Shown here: in pieces, positions 24,814 to 32,590 of the stretch
How the letters are laid out: each line of letters opens with the position of its first letter
Numbering within the stretch: position 1 is the stretch's first letter
Assembly: GCF_002920535.1 (NCBI RefSeq)
Contig: NZ_PQSS01000022.1
Coordinates: 41,845-105,844, forward strand
Origin: Streptomyces sp. Ru71
GTDB lineage: Bacteria > Actinomycetota > Actinomycetes > Streptomycetales > Streptomycetaceae
Direction of reading: 5' to 3'
Length of the DNA stretch: 64,000 bases
The notes under the pieces: model-generated
What the model was told of the DNA's origin: nothing
The model's input: the letters and a program-made list of their open reading frames with translations, nothing else
The model's database searches: none
Position numbers and translations under genes: made by a program

Positions 24814-25773
24814 TCAGCGTGCGGCGTACCGGTTCGTCGCCGCCACCAGCGCCTCCTGCACGCCGGGCGCACCGGCGTTGTGCCCGGCCTCGTCGACGAT
24901 CACCAGCTCACTGCCGGGCCACGCGTGGTGCAGCCGCCAGACGACGCCGAGCAGGTTGCCGAGGTCCAGGCTGCCCTGGACCAGCGTGCCGGGGATGCCG
25001 TTGAGCCGGTACGCGTCCCGCAGGATCACGTTCCCGGCGTCTTCCGGCAGGAAGTGGCCGTGGCCCCAGTAGTGCGTGACCGTGCGGACGAAGCCCAGCC
25101 GGAACCGCTCGTCCTCGAACCGCGCCACCGACCGGGGCGGGGCCGGGATGATCGCCGTCTCCCAGTCCGTCCAGGCCCGCGCCGCCCTGCGCCGGACCTC
25201 CGGGTCGGGCGATTCCATGAGCCGGTTGTAGGCCGCGGCGAGGTTCCCGTCGCGCTCCTCCTCGGGCAGCTCGGCCAGGAAACGCTCGAAGGCCTCGGGG
25301 AAGATCTTCCCCAGTCCCCTGGTCAACAGCTCGACCTCGGCGTTCGACCCCGTCGCCACCCCCGTGAGCACCAGCTCCGACACCGCCTCCGGGTGCGTCT
25401 GCGCATACCGCAGACCGAGCATCGACCCGAACGACACACCCCACACCAGCCACCGCCCGATCCCCAGATGCCGGCGCAGCAGCTCCAGGTCGGCGAGGAG
25501 GTGCGCCGTGGTGTTGACGCTCATGTCGGTACCGTGCGCGCTCGCGTGCGGCGACGACCGTCCGCAGCCCCGCTGGTCCAGCAGCACGATCCGGTACGCC
25601 TCCGGGTCGAACAGCCGCCGCGGATACGGCGTGCAGCCCGACCCCGGCCCGCCGTGCAGCACCAGCGCGGGCTTGCCCCGCGGGTTGCCGCACGCCTCCC
25701 AGTACACGCGGTTGCCGTCGCCGACGTCGAGCATGCCCTGCTCATACGGTTCGATCTCGGGGTAGAGCGCCAT
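24814..25773 (-). CDS. pip: Prolyl aminopeptidase (proline iminopeptidase)
   Basis: A 319-residue alpha/beta hydrolase of the S33 family. The N-terminus has EPYEQGMLDVGDGNRVYWE followed by ALVLHGGPGSG (oxyanion strand). The nucleophile motif is GVSFGS (canonical in the family is GGSWGS), the acid is in VQGSLDLGNLLG and the His in DEAGHNAG. The CTPYPRRLFDPEAYRIVLLD and GCGRSSPHASAHG segments match the family. It removes N-terminal proline from peptides in the cytoplasm. A TGA stop lies at 24814 and the ATG at 25773 has only a weak SD. No linked operon. Confidence 0.92.
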   Translation of the reverse strand: MALYPEIEPYEQGMLDVGDGNRVYWEACGNPRGKPALVLHGGPGSGCTPYPRRLFDPEAYRIVLLDQRGCGRSSPHASAHGTDMSVNTTAHLLADLELLRRHLGIGRWLVWGVSFGSMLGLRYAQTHPEAVSELVLTGVATGSNAEVELLTRGLGKIFPEAFERFLAELPEEERDGNLAAAYNRLMESPDPEVRRRAARAWTDWETAIIPAPPRSVARFEDERFRLGFVRTVTHYWGHGHFLPEDAGNVILRDAYRLNGIPGTLVQGSLDLGNLLGVVWRLHHAWPGSELVIVDEAGHNAGAPGVQEALVAATNRYAAR

Positions 25774-25814
25774 CCGGGCAGGCTATGTGCGGTACAGCAC
25801 TCCGGTCGCCTCGA

Positions 25815-26558
25815 TTACCGGGAGCCTGGGGCGACTGGAGGCAGCCCGGCCGCCTCTGCCGCCGTGCGCAGCACGTCCCGCAGCATCTCGGGGGTGAGGC
25901 GGCCGGTGAAGGTGTTGCGCTGGCTGACGTGGAAGCAGCCGAACAGGTCCAGCGGCGCCGCGCCACCGTCGACGCCCTCGATCGTCACCCGCGCCCCGTG
26001 CGCGAACGCCGGCCGCGGACGGGGCACCACCCAGCCCGCCTCGGCGAACGCGGGCAGCGCCGCCTGCCATCCGAACGCGCCCAGCACCATCACCGCCCGC
26101 ACCGTCGGCCGCAGCAACGTCAGTTCCCGCACCAGCCAGGGCCGGCAGGTGTCCCGCTCCTCGGGCGTCGGCTTGTTCGCCGGCGGCGCGCAGTGCACCG
26201 GCGCGGTGACCCGCACGCCGTACAGCTCCAGCCCGTCGTCCGCGCTCACCGACGTCGGCTGCGAGGCCAGCCCCACGTCGTACAGCGCCTGGTACAGCAC
26301 GTCACCGGAACGGTCCCCGGTGAACATCCGGCCGGTCCGGTTGCCCCCATGCGCGGCAGGCGCCAGCCCGACGATCAGCAGCCGCGCGTCCGCCGGCCCG
26401 AACCCGGGCACCGGCCGCCCCCAGTACGTCCAGTCGGCGAACGCGGCCCGCTTGTCCCGGGCCACGTCCTCCCGCCAGGCCACCAGCCGTGGGCAGGCCC
26501 GGCAGCCGGCGATGCGCCGGTCCAGGTCGGGCAGGCCGGAAGGGGTACCGGAGGTCAT
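25815..26558 (-). CDS. Uracil-DNA glycosylase, family 5 (UdgB)
   Basis: A 247-residue DNA repair glycosylase. Motifs: Cys cluster CRACPRLVAWRE for the Fe-S cluster, catalytic motif GLAPAAHGGNRTGR, GRMFTGDRSGD, the NKPTPEERDTCRPWL segment, and the C-terminal FGCFHVSQRNTFTGRLT with the His of motif 3. Family 5 enzymes remove uracil and other deaminated bases from double-stranded DNA, a useful role in a high-GC genome where cytosine deamination is frequent. The ATG at 26558 (MTSGTPSGLPDLDRR) was chosen; a longer upstream open frame is an artefact of base composition. The SD GGAGG-like element is weak. Confidence 0.9.
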   Translation of the reverse strand: MTSGTPSGLPDLDRRIAGCRACPRLVAWREDVARDKRAAFADWTYWGRPVPGFGPADARLLIVGLAPAAHGGNRTGRMFTGDRSGDVLYQALYDVGLASQPTSVSADDGLELYGVRVTAPVHCAPPANKPTPEERDTCRPWLVRELTLLRPTVRAVMVLGAFGWQAALPAFAEAGWVVPRPRPAFAHGARVTIEGVDGGAAPLDLFGCFHVSQRNTFTGRLTPEMLRDVLRTAAEAAGLPPVAPGSR

Positions 26559-26627
26559 GGCTCCACGGTAGGCCGGGAGCCATAAACCCGTACGGCACAC
26601 CCCCCGCGGGGAGCTAAGGTCGGGGAC

Positions 26628-27283
26628 ATGGTTGCTGAGGGTGCGGACCGTGACAGGACGGACAAGGCCGCAGAGGACGACCTGCCCCGTGGGGGCGGCC
26701 CGGACGCCCTGCCCCGTGGCATCGGCGAGAGCTCCGGACCGGACCGCCTGCCCCGCGAGGCCGGCGAGGGCGAGGGCGGCCCGGAGGCCGAGGCCACCGG
26801 TCAGGACGTCACCGATCCGAAGATCGCCGCCGCCGTAGCCGCCGCCGAGGCCGCCGGACCGGCCAACGGCGAGTCCGTCCGCATCGACAGCTGGATCTGG
26901 GCCGTGCGCCTGATCAAGACCCGCTCGCTGGGCGCCGCCGCCTGCAAGGGCGGCCATGTCCGGGTCAACGGCGAGCGCGTGAAGCCCGCCTACAACGTGC
27001 GCGTCGGCGACGAGGTCCGGCTGCGCCACGAGAACCGGGAACGGGTCGTGGTCGTCAAGCGCCTGATCCGCAAGCGGGTCGGAGCTCCCGTGGCCGCCCA
27101 GTGCTACATCGACAACAGCCCGCCGCCCCGCCCCGCGAGGCCGTCGCACCCGCCGGCATCCGTGACCGCGGCGCCGGCCGCCCCACCAAGCGCGACCGCC
27201 GCGAACTGGAGCGGCTGCGCGGCCTGGGCGGCCTGGGCGGCTTCCCCGGCATGGGAGGCCCCGAGGGACCCGGCCACCGGTGA
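26628..27283 (+). CDS. S4-domain RNA-binding protein (Hsp15 family), probable frameshift
   Basis: The first part is a low-complexity acidic leader of about 80 residues, then the S4 RNA-binding domain (RIDSWIWAVRLIKTRSLGAA then CKGGHVRVNGERVKPAYNV) and KRLIRKRVGAPVAAQCYIDN. After DNSPPPR the frame changes: the typical end REAVAPAGIRDRGAGRPTKR and RRELERLRG lies in the +2 frame and stops at 27281-27283. Restoring one C in the C run at 27126-27129 joins the two as DNSPPPPPREAV for a 218-residue protein. The uncorrected frame continues to 27386 with a Pro/Ala-rich unnatural tail. Hsp15-type proteins bind stalled 50S subunits. The break may be real or a sequence error. Confidence 0.82.
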
Positions 27284-27328
27284 CGGCGGCCCGCCCCGGG
27301 CGAGGTCTCCCTCGGCTCCCCGGGCCCG

Positions 27329-27934
27329 TCATGCTGCGCGGCCGGCCTTGAGCTGCGCGGTGGTGTCGACGACGCGGCGGGCCTGATGGCGGGCCGCCTG
27401 CAGGACCACCTCCCCGGGCGCCCCCTCGCCGGCTATGTGGGACGTGCCGTACGGGTTGCCCGACTGGAACTGCACCGGGTCGGTGTACTCGGGAGGCACG
27501 ATGATGCCGCCCCAGTGGTAAAAGGTGTTCGCCAGCGCCAGCAGAGTCGATTCCTGCCCGCCGTGAGCGGTGTTGGACGCGGTGAAGGCCGAATACACCT
27601 TGTCCGCCAGCTTGCCCTGGAACCACAGGGGGCCGGTGGTGTCGATGAACGCCCTGAGCTGACTGGCGGGGTTGCCGAAGCGGGTGGGCGTGCCGAACAG
27701 CACCGCGTCGGCCCACTCCAAGTCCTCGTGGCCGGCCTCGGGCACATCGGCGGTGTCCCGCAGATGCTGGGCCCACTCCGGCCTGGCGCCCACCGCCTCG
27801 GGCGGCGCCGTTTCGGCGACCTTGCGCAGACGCACCTCGGCACCGGCCTTCTCGGCCCCCTCGGCGGCGGCCCGCGCCAGGGCGTGCACGGTGCCGGTGG
27901 AGCTGTAGTAGATGATCGCGACGTTCACGGACAT
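27329..27934 (-). CDS. wrbA: NAD(P)H:quinone oxidoreductase, WrbA type
   Basis: A 201-residue flavodoxin-like protein. It begins MSVNVAIIYYSSTGTVHALA with the FMN phosphate loop (SSTGT), has the FGTPTRFGNPASQLRAFID loop around the flavin, and a FTASNTAHGGQESTLLAL segment with an HWGGIIVPP sequence typical of WrbA. It reduces quinones with two electrons using NAD(P)H and protects against oxidative stress. The ATG at 27934 begins 75 nt downstream of an ECF41-type promoter pointing to it and it is divergent from the ECF41 sigma factor gene. Confidence 0.93.
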   Translation of the reverse strand: MSVNVAIIYYSSTGTVHALARAAAEGAEKAGAEVRLRKVAETAPPEAVGARPEWAQHLRDTADVPEAGHEDLEWADAVLFGTPTRFGNPASQLRAFIDTTGPLWFQGKLADKVYSAFTASNTAHGGQESTLLALANTFYHWGGIIVPPEYTDPVQFQSGNPYGTSHIAGEGAPGEVVLQAARHQARRVVDTTAQLKAGRAA

Positions 27935-28008
27935 ACGCGGTTTCCTTCCAGTCCTTGTTGAACCGATCCGACCCAAATGGCTTCGAAGCGAAGGGATCCG
28001 ACCGGTAC

Positions 28009-28035
28009 GACGACGCAGCCCCGTGAAATGTGAGT
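28009..28035 (-). promoter_or_regulatory. ECF41-type promoter for wrbA
   Basis: Reading the minus strand, ACTCACA (28035-28029), 16 nt, CGTC (28012-28009). This matches the published ECF41 pattern TGTCACA-N16-CGTC at TCACA and CGTC with exact spacing. The wrbA start lies about 75 nt downstream. Confidence 0.65.
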
Positions 28036-28048
28036 CGTGGGCCGCCCG

Positions 28049-28075
28049 CCTCACACTTCTGGGCGCTGGACCGTC
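28049..28075 (+). promoter_or_regulatory. ECF41-type promoter for the sigma gene
   Basis: CCTCACA (28049-28055), 16 nt, CGTC (28072-28075), the same pattern and spacing as the divergent wrbA promoter. The sigma gene starts 42 nt after the CGTC, so autoregulation is expected as known for ECF41 factors. Confidence 0.65.
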
Positions 28076-28116
28076 GAAAGGGATGAGACAACGCGTCCGA
28101 GGGAGCCGGTGACACC

Positions 28117-29031
28117 ATGACCAACCCGACCGAGCCCGGCCTGACCGCGATCATCAGCGAGCGGCGCCGGCTGACCAACCTCGCGTACCGTCTGCTGGGC
28201 TCGCTGGCCGACGCCGAGGATGTCGTGCAGGAGACCTACACCCGCTGGTACGCCCTGTCCCCGGAGCAGCAGGAGGCCATCGACTCCCCCGGTGCCTGGC
28301 TGACGAAGGTCGCCGGCCGGATCTGCCTCGACCTGCTCGGCTCGGCACGGGCCAGGCGCGAACGCTACGTCGGCGAGTGGATCCCGGAGCCGCTGCCCGA
28401 CCGCACCGAATGGATCAGCGGACGGCCGGGAGCGGGCACCGTCGACCCGGCTGACCGGGTCACCCTCGACGAGTCGGTGCACATGGCCTTCCTCGTCGTG
28501 CTCGAAGCCATGACTCCCGCCGAACGCGTCGCGTTCATCCTGCACGACGTCTTCCGCTACCCCTTCGCCGACATCGCCGAGATCGTCGGCCGCACCCCGG
28601 CCGCCTGCCGCCAGCTGGCCACCTCGGCCCGTCGGCGCCTTCGCGCGGCACAGCCCGAGGCGGCCTCGACGGCTCAGCGCGCCGATGTCGTCCGAGCCTT
28701 CAAGCACGCCTGGGAGGCCAAGGACATCGACGCCCTCATCGCCCTGCTGGCCCCGGACGCCACCGCGACCGGCGACGGCGGCGGACTCGTCAGGGCCGCG
28801 CTCCACCCGGTCCAGGGCGCCGAGCCGGTCGCCCGCTTCTTCGCCGACCTGCCCGTCACGGCGCCCGGCCTGACGCTCGTGGAGCGCACGGTCAACGGTC
28901 AGCCGGGGCTGGTGGCCCTCCACGACGGCGCCACCGTGTCGGTGATGGCCTTCGAGGTCACCGACCACCGGATCCAGCACATCTGGGCCGTCCTCAACCC
29001 CGCCAAACTCGGTCCATGGACGGCGAGTTGA
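28117..29031 (+). CDS. sigJ: RNA polymerase sigma factor, ECF41 group (SigJ-like)
   Basis: A 304-residue ECF sigma factor. Sigma region 2 (NLAYRLLGSLADAEDVVQET) and region 4 (AERVAFILHDVFRYPFADIA through a helix-turn-helix with TPAACRQLATSARRRL) are linked by the group-specific WIPEPLPD segment (consensus WLPEPL). A C-terminal SnoaL-like domain of about 110 residues carries a GDGGGLVRAAL segment and ends with NPAKLGPW (consensus NPxKL). In ECF41 proteins this domain is a built-in anti-sigma element. The usual linked oxidoreductase or decarboxylase partner is replaced here by wrbA, with matching promoters between. The start ATG follows GAGGGAGCC. Confidence 0.93.
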   Translation: MTNPTEPGLTAIISERRRLTNLAYRLLGSLADAEDVVQETYTRWYALSPEQQEAIDSPGAWLTKVAGRICLDLLGSARARRERYVGEWIPEPLPDRTEWISGRPGAGTVDPADRVTLDESVHMAFLVVLEAMTPAERVAFILHDVFRYPFADIAEIVGRTPAACRQLATSARRRLRAAQPEAASTAQRADVVRAFKHAWEAKDIDALIALLAPDATATGDGGGLVRAALHPVQGAEPVARFFADLPVTAPGLTLVERTVNGQPGLVALHDGATVSVMAFEVTDHRIQHIWAVLNPAKLGPWTAS

Positions 29032-29055
29032 CCGCCGCGATCAGCAGGCGGTGCA

Positions 29056-29748
29056 CTAGACCGCCGGGACCGCCCTGACCCATATGCGGTCCTCGGTCAG
29101 GTAGCGGTCCACCCTCAGTCCCTCCTCCGCCAGCGCCTCCTCGAACTGCTCCTTGGTCAGCGGCCGGCTGCGGAAGGTCTGGGTCCACACCGCGTCGGGG
29201 AACACGTACTCGCACCGGACCTCGTTGACCCCGTCCCCGACCGGCTCCGCCGAGGCGATGCGCACCGTGAAGCCCGCCGGGTCGACGCGTTCGCGCGGCA
29301 CACGGGTGTGGTAGTCCTCGCCCTCCCGCTGGATCAGTACGCATCCCCCTTCCGCGACATGCCGCGCACAGGTCCTCAGCAGACCGCGCCGGACATCGGC
29401 GTCCCCGCTGTGCACCAGGAACGACGCGAGCAGCACCACGTCGAAGGTCTCGCCCAGGTCGAGGTCCTCGATCGGGCCGCACACGGTGCGCGCCCCGCGC
29501 ACGTGCTCCAGCATGTCCGCGGACTCGTCCACCGCGGTGACCTGGAACCCCCGCTCCAGCAGCGGATGCGTCATCCGCCCGACGCCGCTGCCCAGCTCCA
29601 GGATGCGCGCACCGGCCGGCACGGCCCCGGCGATGATGTCCGGCTCACCCATGACCGGCAGCCGTGTGTACAGCTCGACCGCGCAGCCGTCCGGCGTGAT
29701 CGGCCCCGGCCCCGTCCCCTGATGTCCTGCTCGCTTCTTCAGTCCCAT
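29056..29748 (-). CDS. Class I SAM-dependent methyltransferase
   Basis: A 230-residue protein with a clear SAM core: motif I ARILELGSGVGRMTHPLLER, acidic end of strand 2 TAVDESADML and motif IV LLASFLVHSG. The C-terminal part includes IQREGEDYHTRVPRERVDP and an RSRPLTKEQFEEALAEEGL helix typical of small-molecule methyltransferases of the UbiE/Tam superfamily. The substrate is unknown. It is convergent with the sigma factor gene (24 nt apart) and single. Confidence 0.85.
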   Translation of the reverse strand: MGLKKRAGHQGTGPGPITPDGCAVELYTRLPVMGEPDIIAGAVPAGARILELGSGVGRMTHPLLERGFQVTAVDESADMLEHVRGARTVCGPIEDLDLGETFDVVLLASFLVHSGDADVRRGLLRTCARHVAEGGCVLIQREGEDYHTRVPRERVDPAGFTVRIASAEPVGDGVNEVRCEYVFPDAVWTQTFRSRPLTKEQFEEALAEEGLRVDRYLTEDRIWVRAVPAV

Positions 29749-29897
29749 GCCCGTCCAACGGACCGCTCCAGCACGGCCGTTCCCCCAGTCCGCTCATTCA
29801 CCCGTTCGAGCGAAGCCCCTCCGTTCGAGGCCGGGACGGGAACCCCTTGGTGAACGCCCTGGGCGGGAGTACGTTGCTAGGAGGAGTGGTGATCGCG

Positions 29898-30164
29898 ATG
29901 CGTACGGGCAGTGAGCCGACGACCGCACGCAGTGCGCTGCGGATGCGCTTCTGGCTGAGTGTGTGGGGCCTGATCTGGGCGATCGCCGGCACGGCCGGGT
30001 TCGCCCTCGCCGGACGGCCCGGATGGGCCGCCGCGTTCGGGGTGCTGTGGGTGGTGATCACCGTCGACATGGCCGTGATCCTCCGGCACATGCGGCAGGG
30101 CCCGCACTTCCAGCCCGGCCCCGACATCCCGCCGTACCGGCCGCCGGAGCACCGCCGGCCGTGA
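29898..30164 (+). CDS. Small two-helix membrane protein (DUF6343-like)
   Basis: An 88-residue protein (MRTGSEPTTARSALRMRFWL start) with two hydrophobic helices (LSVWGLIWAIAGTAGFALAG and AAFGVLWVVITVDMAVIL) separated by a Gly-Arg-Pro-Gly turn, ending in a cytoplasmic basic/Pro-rich tail. It resembles the Streptomyces DUF6343 proteins, function unknown. The start is chosen at the ATG; AGGAGG lies at 29879-29884, 13 nt upstream, and the GTGs at 29886/29889 are alternatives that would give a 4-nt spacing. Confidence 0.75.
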   Translation: MRTGSEPTTARSALRMRFWLSVWGLIWAIAGTAGFALAGRPGWAAAFGVLWVVITVDMAVILRHMRQGPHFQPGPDIPPYRPPEHRRP

Positions 30165-30170
30165 GGCGCA

Positions 30171-30249
30171 GGCGTCACGCGTCGGGACTCGGTGTCACGG
30201 GTCCAAAGTCAGCGTCCCGCGTCGAGCTCGGCGTCACGCGTCGAAACGC
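30171..30249. repeat. 20-nt degenerate repeats sharing GTCACGCGTC
   Basis: Four units: GGCGTCACGCGTCGGGACTC (30171), GGTGTCACGGGTCCAAAGTC (30191), AGCGTCCCGCGTCGAGCTC (30211, 19 nt) and GGCGTCACGCGTCGAAACGC (30230). The core GCAGGCGTCACGCG just before and in the first unit is the reverse complement of the 20-nt unit at 10914-11013, so the two loci carry the same repeat family. It overlaps the 3' end of the TPR gene by 16 nt. Confidence 0.75.
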
Positions 30250-30614
30250 GCCGCCTTGAGATAGCGCGGGTTCGGGTCCAGCGCGGCGGCCAGGCGGAAG
30301 TGCCGCCGGGCCTGGTCGTCACGGCCCAGGCGCTCATAGGTGCGCGCGAGCGCGAAGTGGGCGAAGGCGTTGTCCGGTTCCCGCTCCAGGACGATCGTGA
30401 ATTCCAGCTCGGCGGGCCGCAGCTGCGCGGCGGCGAAGAAGGCCCGGGCGCGCAGCAGCCGGGCGGCGGTGTTCTCCGGGTGCGCGGCGATGACGCCGTC
30501 GAGCAGCTTCACCGCGCCCCGCGGGTCGCGGGCGGCGAGCAGTTGTTCGGCAGCGCGGAAGTCGATGACGTGTGTCTCCGGGCTGCGGCCGGTGGAACCG
30601 CTGGTTTCGGGCAC
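30234..30614 (-). CDS. Tetratricopeptide repeat protein
   Basis: A 126-residue protein of mostly TPR helices: FRAAEQLLAARDPRGAVKLL, AAHPENTAARLLRARAFFAA, LEREPDNAFAHFALARTYER and LGRDDQARRHFRLAAALDPN. It resembles short cytosolic TPR adaptor proteins. The start ATG 30614 begins MPETSGSTGRSPE. Partners are unknown. It is upstream of coaE on the same strand with about 100 nt between, so it may be co-transcribed with the coaE-PAC2-rpsA block, but it lies 3' of them in transcription order. Confidence 0.85.
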   Translation of the reverse strand: MPETSGSTGRSPETHVIDFRAAEQLLAARDPRGAVKLLDGVIAAHPENTAARLLRARAFFAAAQLRPAELEFTIVLEREPDNAFAHFALARTYERLGRDDQARRHFRLAAALDPNPRYLKAARFDA

Positions 30615-30714
30615 GGAAAGATCCTTCCCTCACTCAACCGCTTCAACGCCCTCCCCCAGGAGCCCTATTCCTGCGAGGCCCTCAGTGCACTGGGGCACTT
30701 GGTACTCACGGTGC

Positions 30715-31329
30715 TCAGGGTGTCTGCCGGGATTCCCGTGCCCGGCGGGCCAGGTCCGCCCAGACCTCCCGGACGCGGCGCTCCAACTGCTGCAGCGGCA
30801 CGTCGTTGTCGATCACGATGTCGGCGATCTCCAGGCGCTTGTCGCGGGAGGCCTGCGCTGCCATGCGCGCGCGTGCGTCCTCCTCGGTCATGCCGCGCAG
30901 CCGCACGAGCCGGTCCAGCTGGGTCGCGGGGCTCGCGTCGACGACCACCACGACATCGTAGAGCGGGGCCAGGCCGTTCTCGGTGAGCAGCGGCACGTCG
31001 TGGACGACGACGGCGTCCTCGGCGGCGGCCTGCTCCAGCTCGCGGGATCGGGCACCGACCAGCGGGTGCACGATGGCGTTCAGGGCGGCGAGCTTCTCCC
31101 GGTCGGCGAAGACGATGGAGCCGAGCTTGGGCCGGTCGAGGCTGCCGTCGGGCGTGAGCACCTCGGGCCCGAAGGCCTCGACGACGGCGGCGAGGCCCGG
31201 CGTGCCCGGCTCGACGACCTCACGGGCGATGCGGTCGGCGTCGATCAGCACCGCCCCGCAGGACACGAGCAGCCGGGACACCTCACTCTTGCCGGCGCCG
31301 ATGCCGCCGGTCAGGCCCACTGTCAGCAT
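30715..31329 (-). CDS. coaE: Dephospho-CoA kinase
   Basis: A 204-residue kinase that makes coenzyme A from dephospho-CoA and ATP, the last step of the pathway. It begins MLTVGLTGGIGAGKSEVSRL (Walker A GGIGAGKS), has the DADRIAREVVEPGTPG motif of CoaE, HDVPLLTENGL (substrate-binding) and the Arg-rich lid (RLRGMTEEDARARMAAQASRDKR). The ATG at 31329 fits this start; the much longer open frame upstream is an artefact. The gene sits in the actinomycete block rpsA-PAC2-coaE. Confidence 0.95.
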   Translation of the reverse strand: MLTVGLTGGIGAGKSEVSRLLVSCGAVLIDADRIAREVVEPGTPGLAAVVEAFGPEVLTPDGSLDRPKLGSIVFADREKLAALNAIVHPLVGARSRELEQAAAEDAVVVHDVPLLTENGLAPLYDVVVVVDASPATQLDRLVRLRGMTEEDARARMAAQASRDKRLEIADIVIDNDVPLQQLERRVREVWADLARRARESRQTP

Positions 31330-31393
31330 GAGCGGAAGCTTAGGCCCTGGCGCCGACCACGGAACCGGCGGAGGCCCCTTCTCGCCGTCCCGC

Positions 31394-32332
31394 TCAGTTC
31401 TCGCCCTCCCGCTCCGCCAGGAAGCGCTCGAACTCGCGGCCGATCTCGTCCGCCGAGGGGATCTCGACCGGTTCGGCGAGCATGTTGCCGCGGGTCTCCG
31501 CGCCCGCGGCGGCGTCGTACTGGTGCTCAAGGCCCTGGATCAGGGCGGTGAGCTCCTCGTCGCCCTCGCGGATCTGGCGGTCGATCTCCGTCTGCGTGCG
31601 GTGGGCGTCGTTGCGCAGGGAGTGCGCGGCGCTCGGCAGCACCAGCCCGGTGGCGGCCGTGACGGCCTCCAGCACGGTGAGGGCGGCGTCGGGGTAGGGC
31701 GAGCGGGCGATGTAGTGCGGGACGTGCGCGGCGACGCCCAGGACGTCGTGTCCGGCCTGCATCAGGCGGTACTCGACGAGCGCCTCGGCGCTGCCGGGCA
31801 CCTGGGCCTCGTCGAAGGGGCTGCTGTGGCCGGGCACCAGGTCGGTGCGGTTGCCGTGCGGGGTGAGGCCCACCGGACGGGTGTGCGGGACGCCCATCGG
31901 GATGCCGTGGAAGTTGACGGACAGGCGGACCCCGAGCCGTTCGACGATCTCCTTCACGGCCGCGGCGAAGCGCTCCCACTCGACGTCGGGCTCGGGCCCG
32001 GACAGCAGCAGGAAGGGTGCGCCGGTCGCGTCCTGGACGATCCGGACGGTGATGTCCGGCTCCTCGTACTCGGTCCAGCGGTCGCGGCGGAAGGTCAGCA
32101 GCGGACGGCGCGCACGGTAGTCGACCAGCCGGTCGTGGTCGAAGCGGGCGACGACCTGGTGGGGCAGCGTGTCGAGCAGCCGGTCGACGATCTGGTCGCC
32201 GGTCTCACCCGCGTCGATGTATCCGTCGAAGTGGTAGAGCATGACAAGTCCGGCCGACTCCTGGGCGAGCGCCATGTCGACGACGGCCAGCCCCTTCGGC
32301 TCCCACGTGTACAAACCCTGCGGATCAAGCAC
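31394..32332 (-). CDS. PAC2 family protein
   Basis: A 312-residue PAC2-domain protein with family motifs such as MLYHFDGYIDAGETGDQIVD and GIPMGVPHTRPVG, and a conserved VPHYIARSPYPDA segment. Bacterial PAC2 proteins are ATP-grasp-like fold neighbours of proteasome assembly factors; their bacterial role is not known. A long C-terminal helical region (LRNDAHRTQTEIDRQIREGD) follows. The GTG at 32332 is preceded by a GGAGGAG site. The actinomycete order coaE-PAC2-rpsA is conserved. Confidence 0.9.
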   Translation of the reverse strand: MLDPQGLYTWEPKGLAVVDMALAQESAGLVMLYHFDGYIDAGETGDQIVDRLLDTLPHQVVARFDHDRLVDYRARRPLLTFRRDRWTEYEEPDITVRIVQDATGAPFLLLSGPEPDVEWERFAAAVKEIVERLGVRLSVNFHGIPMGVPHTRPVGLTPHGNRTDLVPGHSSPFDEAQVPGSAEALVEYRLMQAGHDVLGVAAHVPHYIARSPYPDAALTVLEAVTAATGLVLPSAAHSLRNDAHRTQTEIDRQIREGDEELTALIQGLEHQYDAAAGAETRGNMLAEPVEIPSADEIGREFERFLAEREGEN

Positions 32333-32454
32333 AGTGACCGCTCCTCCTCGTATCCGTAGATGACAACGAGGAACGGAGCGTGAGCATTCCCGCGATCATG
32401 ACCACTCAAGGAACCGGTGATCATGACAGCGAGGGTTACCGGCAACCTGCCCAC

Positions 32455-32498
32455 GGGCGCGGGGAACTGCGCGACCAGCCACCCCCCGACCCGCACCA
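32455..32498. repeat. Dispersed Streptomyces intergenic repeat, copy 1
   Basis: A 44-nt copy in inverse orientation, running GGGCGCGGGGAACTGCGCG, ACCAGCC, a C run, then CGACCCGCACC. The same element occurs twice more at 42648 and 42780 in the other orientation. It lies in the 258-nt gap between rpsA and the PAC2 gene, just before the rpsA terminator. Confidence 0.75.
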
Positions 32499-32525
32499 GA
32501 CCACCGACGGGCGCCAGGTACGACC

Positions 32526-32557
32526 GAGGGGCCGCACCTCGAAAGGTACGGCCCCTC
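32526..32557 (-). terminator. Terminator-like hairpin after rpsA
   Basis: GAGGGGCCG pairs with CGGCCCCTC (9 bp), then after a mismatch ACCT/AGGT pair around a CGAA loop. It lies 34 nt after the rpsA stop on the minus strand, with no T run, the usual Streptomyces type. Confidence 0.7.
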
Positions 32558-32590
32558 AGCAGCTACCGGCTGAGCCTCAGCGGCAAGCGA

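Noticed and set aside
25815..28178. 787-codon minus-strand frame across udgB, Hsp15, wrbA and sigJ start
   Set aside because: The real protein is only the last 247 codons; the remainder overlaps other genes in the wrong frame.
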